DNA from: Bradyrhizobium daqingense
Lineage (GTDB): Bacteria > Pseudomonadota > Alphaproteobacteria > Rhizobiales > Xanthobacteraceae
DNA: 64,000 nucleotides
Direction: 5' to 3'
Assembly (NCBI RefSeq): GCF_021044685.1
Contig: NZ_CP088014.1
Coordinates: forward strand, 2,838,001-2,902,000
Below, in pieces: positions 30,032 to 36,871 of the stretch (the first letter of the stretch is position 1; each line of letters begins with the position of its first letter). Below the pieces are notes generated by a model. It did no database searches. It saw only the letters and a list, made by a program, of their open reading frames with translations, and was not told the origin of the DNA. The position numbers and the translations under genes were made by a program.

Positions 30032-31566
30032 CGGAACGCTTGTTCGAAGGCGCGGATTGGGACTTCCACACCTTGCAGCGCATCACCGATGCCTGCGAGG
30101 AGGTGGCGCTGAAGGATCTCGGTCTCGACGTCTATCCGAACCAGATCGAGGTGATCACCGCCGAGCAGATGCTGGACGCGTACTCCTCGGTCGGCATGCC
30201 CCTGTTCTACAAGCACTGGTCGTTCGGCAAGCATTTCGCGTTTCACGAGGCGTCCTACCGCAAGGGCCTGATGGGCCTCGCCTATGAGATCGTGATCAAT
30301 TCCTCGCCCTGCATCTCCTACCTGATGGAGGAGAACACGGCGACGATGCAGACGCTGGTGATCGCGCACGCCGCCTTCGGGCACAACCACTTCTTCAAGA
30401 ACAACTATCTGTTCAAGCAGTGGACCGACGCCGACGGCATCCTGGATTATCTCGATTTCGCGAAAAACTATGTCGCGACCTGCGAGGAGCGATACGGCCG
30501 CGTCGAGGTCGAGCGCACGCTCGACGCCGCGCACGCGCTGATGTCGCACGGCATCGACCGCTATCCCGGCAAGAAGAAGCTCGATCTGCGCGCCGAGGAG
30601 AAGCGGGCAGGGCGGCGCCGCCAGCACGAGGAGGAGGTCTTCAACGATCTCTGGCGCACCGTGCCCAAGGGCACCGCCAAGAGCCGGTCCGCGCTCAGCA
30701 TCGAGCGCCGCCGTAAGCTGCTCGGCCTGCCGCAGGAGAATCTGCTCTATTTCCTGGAGAAGAGCGCGCCGCGGCTGGCGCCCTGGCAGCGCGAGCTGTT
30801 GCGCATCGTCCGTCACATCGCGCAATATTTCTACCCGCAGAGCCAGACCAAGGTCATGAACGAGGGGACGGCGACCTACGTCCATTATCGCATCATGACC
30901 CAGCTGCATCAGCAGGGCCGCATCACCGACGGCAACTTCCTCGAATTCCTGGGATCGCACACCAACGTGGTGTTCCAGCCCGAATTCGACGATCCGCGCT
31001 TCTCCGGCTTCAATCCCTATGCGCTCGGCTTTGCCGTGATGCAGGACATCGAGCGCATCGTCACCCGTCCGGAGGACGAGGACTGCGAATGGTTTCCGGA
31101 TATCGCCGGCAAGAACGACGTGATGGGCGTGCTGCGCGACGTCTGGGCCAATTACCGCGATGAAAGTTTCATTGCGCAATTCCTCAGCCCGAAGCTGATG
31201 CGGCACTTCCGCATGTTCCATTTGCACGACGACCCCGAGGAGCGCGCCGGCATCCGCGTCGATGCCATTCACGACGAGCGCGGCTTCCGCCGCGTCCGGC
31301 GCGAGCTGGCACGGCAGCACGATGTCGGCTACATCGACGCCAATATCGAGGTGGTCGACGTCGATCTCTCCGGCGACCGCCGGCTGATCCTGCATCACCA
31401 TGTCATCAAGGGCTCGCAGCTCAACGAGACCGACGCCAAGCGCGTCCTGCAGCATCTCGCCGACCTCTGGACCTACGACGTCGCGCTGATCGAGGTCGAT
31501 GCCAACGACAAGGTCCTGCGCGAATACGTCGTGAGCCCGCGCCCGATCCCGGCCGCGGTGGCGTGA
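30028..31566 (+). CDS. spoVR: SpoVR family protein
   Basis: The 512-residue protein is SpoVR/YcgB. The name comes from Bacillus, where it affects spore cortex formation, but in non-sporulating bacteria it travels with prkA and yeaH and its function is unknown. Conserved segments include GMPLFYKHWSFGKHFAFHE near 55, YEIVINSSPCISYLMEENT near 88, and HAAFGHNHFFKNNYLF near 115, rich in His and Glu as if metal-binding. The ATG overlaps the yeaH stop, so synthesis is coupled. An inverted-repeat element follows about 45 bp after the stop and may end the transcript. Confidence 0.95.
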   Translation: MTERLFEGADWDFHTLQRITDACEEVALKDLGLDVYPNQIEVITAEQMLDAYSSVGMPLFYKHWSFGKHFAFHEASYRKGLMGLAYEIVINSSPCISYLMEENTATMQTLVIAHAAFGHNHFFKNNYLFKQWTDADGILDYLDFAKNYVATCEERYGRVEVERTLDAAHALMSHGIDRYPGKKKLDLRAEEKRAGRRRQHEEEVFNDLWRTVPKGTAKSRSALSIERRRKLLGLPQENLLYFLEKSAPRLAPWQRELLRIVRHIAQYFYPQSQTKVMNEGTATYVHYRIMTQLHQQGRITDGNFLEFLGSHTNVVFQPEFDDPRFSGFNPYALGFAVMQDIERIVTRPEDEDCEWFPDIAGKNDVMGVLRDVWANYRDESFIAQFLSPKLMRHFRMFHLHDDPEERAGIRVDAIHDERGFRRVRRELARQHDVGYIDANIEVVDVDLSGDRRLILHHHVIKGSQLNETDAKRVLQHLADLWTYDVALIEVDANDKVLREYVVSPRPIPAAVA

Positions 31567-31610
31567 GGCGGTCGAAGCCGGGTGATTAGGCGGCTGGTTC
31601 GCCCTCGGCC

Positions 31611-31653
31611 CATCCTTCGAGACGCCCGCCTCTGGCGGGCCCTCAGGATGAGG
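31611..31653. repeat. Palindromic intergenic repeat, family A, copy 1
   Basis: The unit begins CATCCTTCGAGACG and ends CTCAGGATGAGG, with an inner hairpin GCCCGCC-TCT-GGCGGGC (31624-31640). It has the form of a REP element and lies just after spoVR, where the hairpin could act as a terminator or transcript stabiliser. A diverged, reversed copy is 45 bp away. Confidence 0.75.
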
Positions 31654-31697
31654 ACGGAGTGTGCGGCAGCACTTTCGGCGGACCAAGATGCTGCTTA

Positions 31698-31743
31698 GCC
31701 TCATTCTGAGGAGACCGCGCAGCGGTCGTCTCGAAGGGCGAGG
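31698..31743. repeat. Palindromic intergenic repeat, family A, copy 2 (inverted)
   Basis: CCTCATTCTGAGGAGACCG followed by CGGTCGTCTCGAAGGGCGAGG is the reverse-orientation relative of the unit at 31611-31653, so the two make a head-to-head pair between convergent genes spoVR and the DUF1801 gene. Such pairs are typical of bacterial interspersed mosaic elements. Confidence 0.7.
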
Positions 31744-31791
31744 CGCTCGCTCCGGCCGCCGCCAAGAATGACTTCGAGTTGGCGTGTTGCA

Positions 31792-32229
31792 CTAAGCCGA
31801 CCGCTTCGCCGCCTTCTTCTTCGACGCATTCAGCTCGACCGCCGCGCGGATCAGCGCCTTCAACGCTTTCTCGTTGATCTTCTCGCCCTCGCGGATGTCG
31901 ATCGCCCGCCGCACATTGCCGTCGAGGCTGGAGTTGAACAGGCCCGCCGGATCCGCAAGCGCTGCGCCCTTGGCAAAGGTCAGCTTCACCACCTCCTTGT
32001 AGGTCTCGCCGGTGCAGATGATGCCGTCGTGCTCCCACACGGGAACGCCACGCCATTTCCACTCTTCGACGATTTCGGGATCGGCCTCTTTGATCAGGCC
32101 GCGGACCCGCGCCAGCATCTCGCCGCGCCAGTCGCCGAGCTCCTTGATCCTGCCGTCGATCAGCTTTGCGGGGGAAGCCTGCTTGGTGTCCTTGGCACCA
32201 GGCTTCTTCGCCATCACAGCTTTCTTCAT
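31792..32229 (-). CDS. DUF1801 domain-containing protein
   Basis: The 145-residue protein (ATG at 32229, MKKAVMAKKPGAKD) has a Lys-rich N-terminus and a DUF1801 domain: EIVEEWKWRGVPVWEHDGI and TYKEVVKLTFAKGAALADPAGLFNSSL. The fold belongs to a YdhG-like group of unknown function. The C-terminus is basic (KKKAAKRSA). It is the last gene of the ArsR-led operon, 14 bp after the small membrane protein. Confidence 0.9.
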   Translation of the reverse strand: MKKAVMAKKPGAKDTKQASPAKLIDGRIKELGDWRGEMLARVRGLIKEADPEIVEEWKWRGVPVWEHDGIICTGETYKEVVKLTFAKGAALADPAGLFNSSLDGNVRRAIDIREGEKINEKALKALIRAAVELNASKKKAAKRSA

Positions 32230-32243
32230 CGCCGCGCCCTCGT

Positions 32244-32447
32244 TCACGCGTTGTGGCGATTGAGATAGGGCAGCGCGAACAGATAGAGCCCGGTCGCGAG
32301 CAGCGGAATGAGCGGGACGAGCGCCAGGAAACCGATCCACACCGCCTGGACCTGCATGGTCATCGCCACGATGTTGGCGATGACGGCAAGGGTGAAAGCC
32401 ATCGACAGCCAGCGATGAATCTGCCGAATCCACATAGGCGTGCTCAT
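32244..32447 (-). CDS. Small two-helix membrane protein
   Basis: The 67-residue protein starts at ATG 32447 behind a strong GGAGG ribosome site. After a short polar N-terminus it has two hydrophobic segments, about 13-32 (LSMAFTLAVIANIVAMTMQV) and 37-60 (WIGFLALVPLIPLLATGLYLF), then a short tail, so it is an integral inner-membrane protein. No function is recognised. It lies 29 bp after the AHSA1 gene and 14 bp before the DUF1801 gene and is probably co-transcribed with both. Confidence 0.85.
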   Translation of the reverse strand: MSTPMWIRQIHRWLSMAFTLAVIANIVAMTMQVQAVWIGFLALVPLIPLLATGLYLFALPYLNRHNA

Positions 32448-32476
32448 TGGGACCTCCTTGAGAACGATCGCGACGG

Positions 32477-32908
32477 CTAACTGGCCCGCGCCAGGACTTC
32501 GTCCAGCTTGGCCAAAAACTGCTTCCAGCCCGCATGCGCGCCGCCAAAGGCCTGCTTCTGCGTCGGGCTGAAGCCCGCCTGCTCGACGCGCAGATGCGTG
32601 CCCGTGCCGGTCGGCGTCAGCGTGAAGGTGACGACGCTTTTCAGGTCGAACGCGGCATCCTCGTGCGAGAAATTCCAGGTGTAGGCGAGACTCTTCTGCG
32701 GCTCGATGGTGAGCACTTCGCAGTCCAGCACGCCGCCCCATTCGCCGCGAAGATTGAAGCGATGGCCGACGACCGGCTTGAAGTCGTTCTTCATCAACCA
32801 TTCCTCGATCAGATGCGGCTGCGTCAGCGCGCGCCAGATCCGCTCGGACGGAAAGGCGAATTCACGTTCGATCACCACGGAGCGCGTCTCGTTTGAGGCT
32901 TCGATCAT
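32477..32908 (-). CDS. SRPBCC/AHSA1-type START-like protein
   Basis: The 143-residue protein has the AHSA1/SRPBCC ligand-binding fold: VVIEREFAFPSERIWRALTQ, EEWLMKNDFKPVVGHRFNL and the C-terminal helix GWKQFLAKLDEVLARA. Members bind hydrophobic ligands or act as detoxification or chaperone-associated proteins; the ligand is unknown. It starts at ATG 32908, overlapping the arsR stop as ATGA, an arrangement seen often for ArsR-AHSA1 pairs, which suggests the regulator senses the same compound. Confidence 0.92.
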   Translation of the reverse strand: MIEASNETRSVVIEREFAFPSERIWRALTQPHLIEEWLMKNDFKPVVGHRFNLRGEWGGVLDCEVLTIEPQKSLAYTWNFSHEDAAFDLKSVVTFTLTPTGTGTHLRVEQAGFSPTQKQAFGGAHAGWKQFLAKLDEVLARAS

Positions 32909-33228
32909 TGGTCCATCCTCTTCAGCAGATTGTCGAGCGCGTCGAGCCGCTTTTGCCAGAATCCGGTCATCTGGCTGGTCCAGTCGACCAGCGGATCGAG
33001 CGCGCCCGGCTGCGCGCTGTAGTGGGTCTGGCGTCCCTCGTGGCGGTCGCGCACGAGGCCGGCCTGCTTCAAGGCGCCGAGATGTTTCGAGACCGCCGGC
33101 TGGGACACGCCCGACCGCAGCGTCAGGGCCCCGACCGTCTGCTCGCCCTCGCGGCATAGCCGCTCGAAGATCGCCCGCCGCGTCGGGTCGGCGAGCGTCC
33201 TGAACAACAGGTCGGGGGCAGCGGACAT
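32905..33228 (-). CDS. ArsR family transcriptional regulator
   Basis: The 107-residue winged-helix protein has FRTLADPTRRAIFERLCREGE, the recognition segment VSQPAVSKHLGALKQAGLV and the wing RDRHEGRQTHYSAQPGAL. No metal-binding CxC motif is present, so a metal ligand is unlikely; an organic signal or other control is more probable. It heads a four-gene operon and faces two matching palindromes that begin 9 bp upstream of its start, which suggests autoregulation. Confidence 0.93.
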   Translation of the reverse strand: MSAAPDLLFRTLADPTRRAIFERLCREGEQTVGALTLRSGVSQPAVSKHLGALKQAGLVRDRHEGRQTHYSAQPGALDPLVDWTSQMTGFWQKRLDALDNLLKRMDQ

Positions 33229-33236
33229 GCGGAATC

Positions 33237-33254
33237 CATAACCGGAGAGTTATG
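33237..33254. promoter_or_regulatory. ArsR operator half 1
   Basis: CATAAC-CGGAGA-GTTATG is an 18-bp inverted repeat with perfect 6-bp arms, 9 bp upstream of the arsR start. The same arms recur at 33263-33280. Position and duplication indicate an autoregulatory site overlapping the promoter. Confidence 0.65.
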
Positions 33255-33262
33255 GGTATACT

Positions 33263-33280
33263 CATAACCGTGGAGTTATG
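33263..33280. promoter_or_regulatory. ArsR operator half 2
   Basis: CATAAC-CGTGGA-GTTATG repeats the site at 33237-33254 with the same 6-bp arms and a near-identical centre; the two sites are 26 bp apart centre to centre, about two and a half turns. Confidence 0.65.
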
Positions 33281-33335
33281 GGTAAGTCAAGTGACATTGG
33301 GAGGATATGGCCGTCGCCGGCGCAGCTCGCTCCGC

Positions 33336-33423
33336 CGTCATTGCGAGCGCAGTGAAGCAATCCAGGGTCTCTCTTCGGAGGCAGCCTGGATTGCTTCGTC
33401 GCAACGGCTCGTCGCAATGACGG
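33336..33423. repeat. 88-bp palindromic repeat, family B, copy 1
   Basis: The element starts CGTCATTGCGAGCGCAGTG and ends with the near-complement TCGTCGCAATGACGG; the inner arms AAGCAATCCAG and CTGGATTGCTT are perfect inverse complements. A second copy in the same orientation lies at 51166-51253 with about eight base differences. The family is intergenic in both cases and could fold into one long hairpin. Confidence 0.85.
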
Positions 33424-33449
33424 AAAACGTGGCGGCGCCTCGCGCACTC

Positions 33450-33899
33450 CTAAGGCCGCAGATACAAATACCCCTGCGATTGCAGCTCGGCGATGCGCAC
33501 GACGCCGCCTTTCTCCGCGTTGACGAAGCCCGGCAGCAGGTCCGTCAACGTGACGTTCTGCGCCTTCATCGTGTTGCCGCATGCCGCGAGCTCGACGCCG
33601 CCCCTGGAGGAATCGCCGACGCGCCTGCTGACATCAGGATTGGCTTGCGCCAAGTGAAACGCCTTCAGCGCCGGGCCGTGGATGACGAGCGCGATCGTGA
33701 CATGCTCGGGGCCTCCGACGCCCTCTATGTGGTTCTGGATGTTGCCGAGCACGAAATTGACCTTCTCGGCGTCGCTGAGGTGATAGACGACCTTGAGCTT
33801 GTTGCCCGGACCTGCCTCGGTGGCAGCCTGCGCACGCGAGGCGCCGAAAGCTGCGCCCAGTGCCGAGATGGCGCTCCACAAGATGTTCCGGCGGTTCAT
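33450..33899 (-). CDS. Exported DsrE/DsrF-like protein
   Basis: The 149-residue protein starts at ATG 33899 (MNRRNILWSAISALGAAFG) with a signal peptide ending near SRAQA; the twin Arg may direct Tat export. The mature part has the DsrE-like alpha/beta fold: LKVVYHLSDAEKVNFVLGNI, VTIALVIHGPALKAF and ELAACGNTMKAQNVTLTDLL. The single Cys in the last block sits where sulfur-carrying DsrE relatives have their reactive Cys. A periplasmic sulfur-handling role is possible but not shown. It is followed upstream by another exported-protein gene on the same strand. Confidence 0.87.
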   Translation of the reverse strand: MNRRNILWSAISALGAAFGASRAQAATEAGPGNKLKVVYHLSDAEKVNFVLGNIQNHIEGVGGPEHVTIALVIHGPALKAFHLAQANPDVSRRVGDSSRGGVELAACGNTMKAQNVTLTDLLPGFVNAEKGGVVRIAELQSQGYLYLRP

Positions 33900-33932
33900 G
33901 GCGACTCCTGGCCTGGCTTCGCCGGACACATA

Positions 33933-34553
33933 TCACTTGGAGCGCAGCGCGGCGAGTTCCTTGCGGTCGGTCACCAGCGAGGCGCACTCGCTGTTGTCGG
34001 TGCGATCGATGCGGAAGATCTTGTCGTCGGCGCCGCCGATCAACGAATGCTCGGCCTCCTCGTCCGGCTTGTTGTTCTGCCAGACCCTGACACGTTCGAG
34101 CCGCACGATCGCCGACTTGTCGTCCTTGGAGAGCGCAACGCCGATGCCGCCGCCGTCGCAGTCGACGCCGCAGCCGAGGCGCACCTCGCTGCCGCTCTTG
34201 GTGAACACAGCGTGGTTGCAGGAGCCGCTGGAGTCGAAGTCGCCGCTGCGGTGACGGTATCTGAAACCGAGGCGGAAGGAGTGGTGCAGCTCCTTGTCCT
34301 CCTTGTCGAACTCCGCCGAGATCAGCAGCTTCATCGCGGCGACCTTCTGCTTCGGGTGCCGTGCCAGATGCTCGGCATCGTAGCGGCGGACGAAGCAGGC
34401 ATAGGCCTTCTCGCCCGGCGGGCCCGCATACATGCGTGCGTTGAAGGTTTCGGCTTCGGCCTTGCCGGCCTCGCGGATGTCGTCGCCTTCGTCGGCCGAG
34501 GCGACGCTGGTCAGCGCAGCCAAGGTGAGGGCAGCAAGGATGACGAGCTTCAT
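33933..34553 (-). CDS. Exported protein of unknown function
   Basis: I do not recognise this family. The 206-residue protein starts at ATG 34553 with a signal peptide (MKLVILAALTLAALTSVASA, cut near residue 20). The mature part has five or more Cys residues, including CNHAVF and LGCGVDCDGGG, which could form disulfides in the periplasm, and a C-terminal SECASLVTDRKELAALRSK. It lies 33 bp upstream of the DsrE-like gene on the same strand, so the two exported proteins are probably co-transcribed. Confidence 0.8.
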   Translation of the reverse strand: MKLVILAALTLAALTSVASADEGDDIREAGKAEAETFNARMYAGPPGEKAYACFVRRYDAEHLARHPKQKVAAMKLLISAEFDKEDKELHHSFRLGFRYRHRSGDFDSSGSCNHAVFTKSGSEVRLGCGVDCDGGGIGVALSKDDKSAIVRLERVRVWQNNKPDEEAEHSLIGGADDKIFRIDRTDNSECASLVTDRKELAALRSK

Positions 34554-34877
34554 GAGGACCCTCGCGCGCATGACAAGCTTTGCCGCAGCAGGACAGAGCT
34601 GCTGTCTGTTAGACGCAGACGTGATGCCTCGCGTTCAACCCTCGCATGCCGCTCGAGCAGCGATCGCGGTGCGGATTCGCGCCAGTGGCTTCACGCCGCG
34701 CCTTAGTCACTGATGGGATCCAGAAGGTTCAAGCGGTGAAGCGGGAGGTCCTTCGGAACTCGACGCCTGCGATCGCTGCGACATTGTCTCGGTTCGTCAA
34801 TGTGATAGCCTTCACAGACGACCGCCTTCGGCGGTCGTAAGCTGGGGCTGCCTTGTCAGTGTGTGGAGTCCCCCGCA
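34554..34877. other. Intergenic region with one strong hairpin
   Basis: No gene is seen in these 324 bp. Short frames on the plus strand have no family likeness. The notable element is the perfect hairpin at 34818-34838, close to the cyclase start. No clear promoter motif was found. Confidence 0.6.
34818..34838 (+). promoter_or_regulatory. Perfect 9-bp stem-loop in the leader of the cyclase gene
   Basis: ACGACCGCC-TTC-GGCGGTCGT pairs perfectly over 9 bp with a 3-nt loop, 39 bp before the cyclase ATG. There is no run of T after it on either strand, so a plain terminator is unlikely; it may shape the leader mRNA or be an isolated repeat. Confidence 0.45.
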
Positions 34878-36407
34878 ATGGGCGAAATTCGCAACTTCAG
34901 ATCCGGCAATGATGAGCCGCCTCCGCACGGCTCCATGCCTCGTCGCCTCGCTGCGATCATAGTCGGTGACATCGCTTCGTACAGCCGCATGATGCAGGCC
35001 GATGAGGAGGGGACGCATGTCCGCGTCAAGCGGATCGAGCGTGATCTCATCTATCCCAGCATCGTCGAGCACCATGGAACGCTGGTGAAGACAACAGGCG
35101 ATGGCTTCATCGCCATTTTCGACAGCCCGGTCGAGGCCGTTCGATGCAGCATCGTCATCCAGCAGAACCTCATCGGCCGCAATGCTTCGCTCCCCAAGCA
35201 TTCGCGGCTCGAATACCGGATCGGCGTCAATCTTGGCGATGTGATCGTTGAGTCGGACGATGTCTACGGCGACGGCGTCAACATCGCCACACGCATCGAG
35301 GGCATTGCCGAGCCTGGTCAGGTCTATATCTCGGGCGCGATCTACGAGCAGATCAAGCACAAGGTGGTATGCGGCTATGAGTCGCTCGGCGACCGCAAGG
35401 TCAAGAACATCACCGATCCGGTGCGGGTCTATCGTGTGCTGCCGGACGCGGATGCCGTCGGCAAGACAAGGAGCCGGCGCGAGAACGCGCTGATCTTTCT
35501 GTTGGCAATAACAGTGCTGATAATTGCCACCGGCGTGCTCTGGTATTTGCTGGCGCAGCCCGGCAGGAGGGGCGAGCAGGCCGCCGCGCCGCCCGCAGCT
35601 CCGGCCGCATCACCGAGTCCTCAAGCGTCGCCAAGCGAGGCGGCGACCCAGACGCCGCAACCCTCTCCTTCATTGGCTTCGTCGCCTTCGGCCCCGACTC
35701 CAACTCCGGCTCCCAGCCCATCGGCGACGCCGCTTCGCGAGCCCGAGATGATCGCCATTCGCGGCGGCAGCTTCGCGATGGGAAGCAATGATGATCCGAC
35801 CGAACGGCCCGTCCACCAGGTCACGATCAAGCCGTTCTCGATCGGAAAATATCCGGTGACAGTGCAGGAGTGGAATGAATGCGCTGCCGCCAAGGCGTGC
35901 GGATTCACCGCCACCGGCAAGGAGGATGCCCCGGTCAGCAATGTGAGCTGGACCGATGCGCAGCAATATGTCGCCTGGCTCGCGCAGGCCACGAAGAAGC
36001 CTTACCGGCTTCCGAGCGAAGCCGAATGGGAGTATGCGGCGCGCGGCGGGACACAGACCAAATATTGGTGGGGCGACAAGCTCCAGCCGGGCATGGCCGG
36101 CTGCAAGGATTGCGGTGAACTTGCCGCCGAGCAGCCGGCCAAGGTCGGCAGCTTCAAGGCCAATCCATTCGGGCTCTACGACATGGGCGGCGGCATCGAT
36201 CAGTGGGTCGCGGACTGCTGGCACCGGACGTATCAGGGCGCGCCCAGCGACGGCTCGGCATGGACGACCGCTGACTGCAGTGCTCACGTCCTGCGCTCGG
36301 GCTCCTGGAAGAACGATTCGAGATATGTGCGGCCGTCAAACCGCGGTGGATACGATACTGGTGTCCGTTACCCCACGCATGGATTCCGGATCGCGCTCAG
36401 TCCGTAG
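34878..36407 (+). CDS. Class III adenylate/guanylate cyclase with transmembrane segment and SUMF1-type domain
   Basis: The 509-residue protein has three parts. Residues about 20-190 are a class III nucleotide cyclase with both metal-binding Asp residues, D31 (IIVGDIASYSRM) and D75 (TTGDGF), and the DVYGDGVNIATRIE segment, so it is probably active in the cytoplasm. A single membrane helix follows at about 205-226, then a Pro/Ala/Ser linker to about 288. Residues 291-507 are a formylglycine-generating-enzyme-like (SUMF1) domain: IRGGSFAMGSNDDPTERPVH, RLPSEAEWEYAARGG, GLYDMGGGIDQWVADCW. The paired catalytic Cys of true FGE are absent, so this half more likely binds a ligand, probably in the periplasm. 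ATG 34878 follows GTGGAG; a GTG five codons earlier is possible. Confidence 0.88.
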   Translation: MGEIRNFRSGNDEPPPHGSMPRRLAAIIVGDIASYSRMMQADEEGTHVRVKRIERDLIYPSIVEHHGTLVKTTGDGFIAIFDSPVEAVRCSIVIQQNLIGRNASLPKHSRLEYRIGVNLGDVIVESDDVYGDGVNIATRIEGIAEPGQVYISGAIYEQIKHKVVCGYESLGDRKVKNITDPVRVYRVLPDADAVGKTRSRRENALIFLLAITVLIIATGVLWYLLAQPGRRGEQAAAPPAAPAASPSPQASPSEAATQTPQPSPSLASSPSAPTPTPAPSPSATPLREPEMIAIRGGSFAMGSNDDPTERPVHQVTIKPFSIGKYPVTVQEWNECAAAKACGFTATGKEDAPVSNVSWTDAQQYVAWLAQATKKPYRLPSEAEWEYAARGGTQTKYWWGDKLQPGMAGCKDCGELAAEQPAKVGSFKANPFGLYDMGGGIDQWVADCWHRTYQGAPSDGSAWTTADCSAHVLRSGSWKNDSRYVRPSNRGGYDTGVRYPTHGFRIALSP

Positions 36408-36424
36408 GTGCTGGAGTCAATTTG

Positions 36425-36871
36425 ATGAAGATCGTTTCCTGTATCGCGCTGGCGGCTGCAATTGCTTTGCTCCCCAGCGCGGCCTATCCGCAAGGCAAAG
36501 CTGCGCCAAAGGACGCCAAGCTCTATTTCATCTCGCCGTATAATGGCCAGAAGATCCGTGGTGGGTTTTGGGTCCGGTTCGGCCTACGCAACATGGGCGT
36601 GACGCACGCCGGTGACGACTACCACAATGCCGGTCATCATCATCTGTTGATCGATGTGAAAGACCCTATCGATCCCAAGGAGCCGATTCCGCAGGACAAG
36701 TCCCATCTGCATTTCGGAGCAGGACAAACCGAGACGTTCCTCGAGCTTCCGCCGGGCACGCACACGCTGCAGCTGGTGCTTGGCGACGCCAAGCACTATC
36801 CGTTCGAACCACCCGTCGTGTCGGAGAAGATCACGATACGCGTCAGGCCGGCGGCGTCGGCGCGAAGATGA
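36425..36871 (+). CDS. Exported DUF4399 protein
   Basis: The 148-residue protein starts at ATG 36425 with a signal peptide (MKIVSCIALAAAIALLPSAA). The mature domain is DUF4399: DAKLYFISPYNGQKIRGGFW, HHHLLIDVKDPIDP, FGAGQTETFLELPPGTHTLQL. The family is rich in His and predicted periplasmic; its function is unknown. It begins 17 bp after the cyclase-SUMF1 gene, so the two are probably one transcript, and both products place a domain in the periplasm. Its stop directly abuts the korB stop on the other strand. Confidence 0.88.
   Translation: MKIVSCIALAAAIALLPSAAYPQGKAAPKDAKLYFISPYNGQKIRGGFWVRFGLRNMGVTHAGDDYHNAGHHHLLIDVKDPIDPKEPIPQDKSHLHFGAGQTETFLELPPGTHTLQLVLGDAKHYPFEPPVVSEKITIRVRPAASARR

Noticed and set aside
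36000..36400. True formylglycine-generating enzyme activity in the cyclase fusion
   Set aside because: The paired active-site Cys near the C-terminus of FGE are not present; the corresponding region has Ser, Arg and Gly instead.
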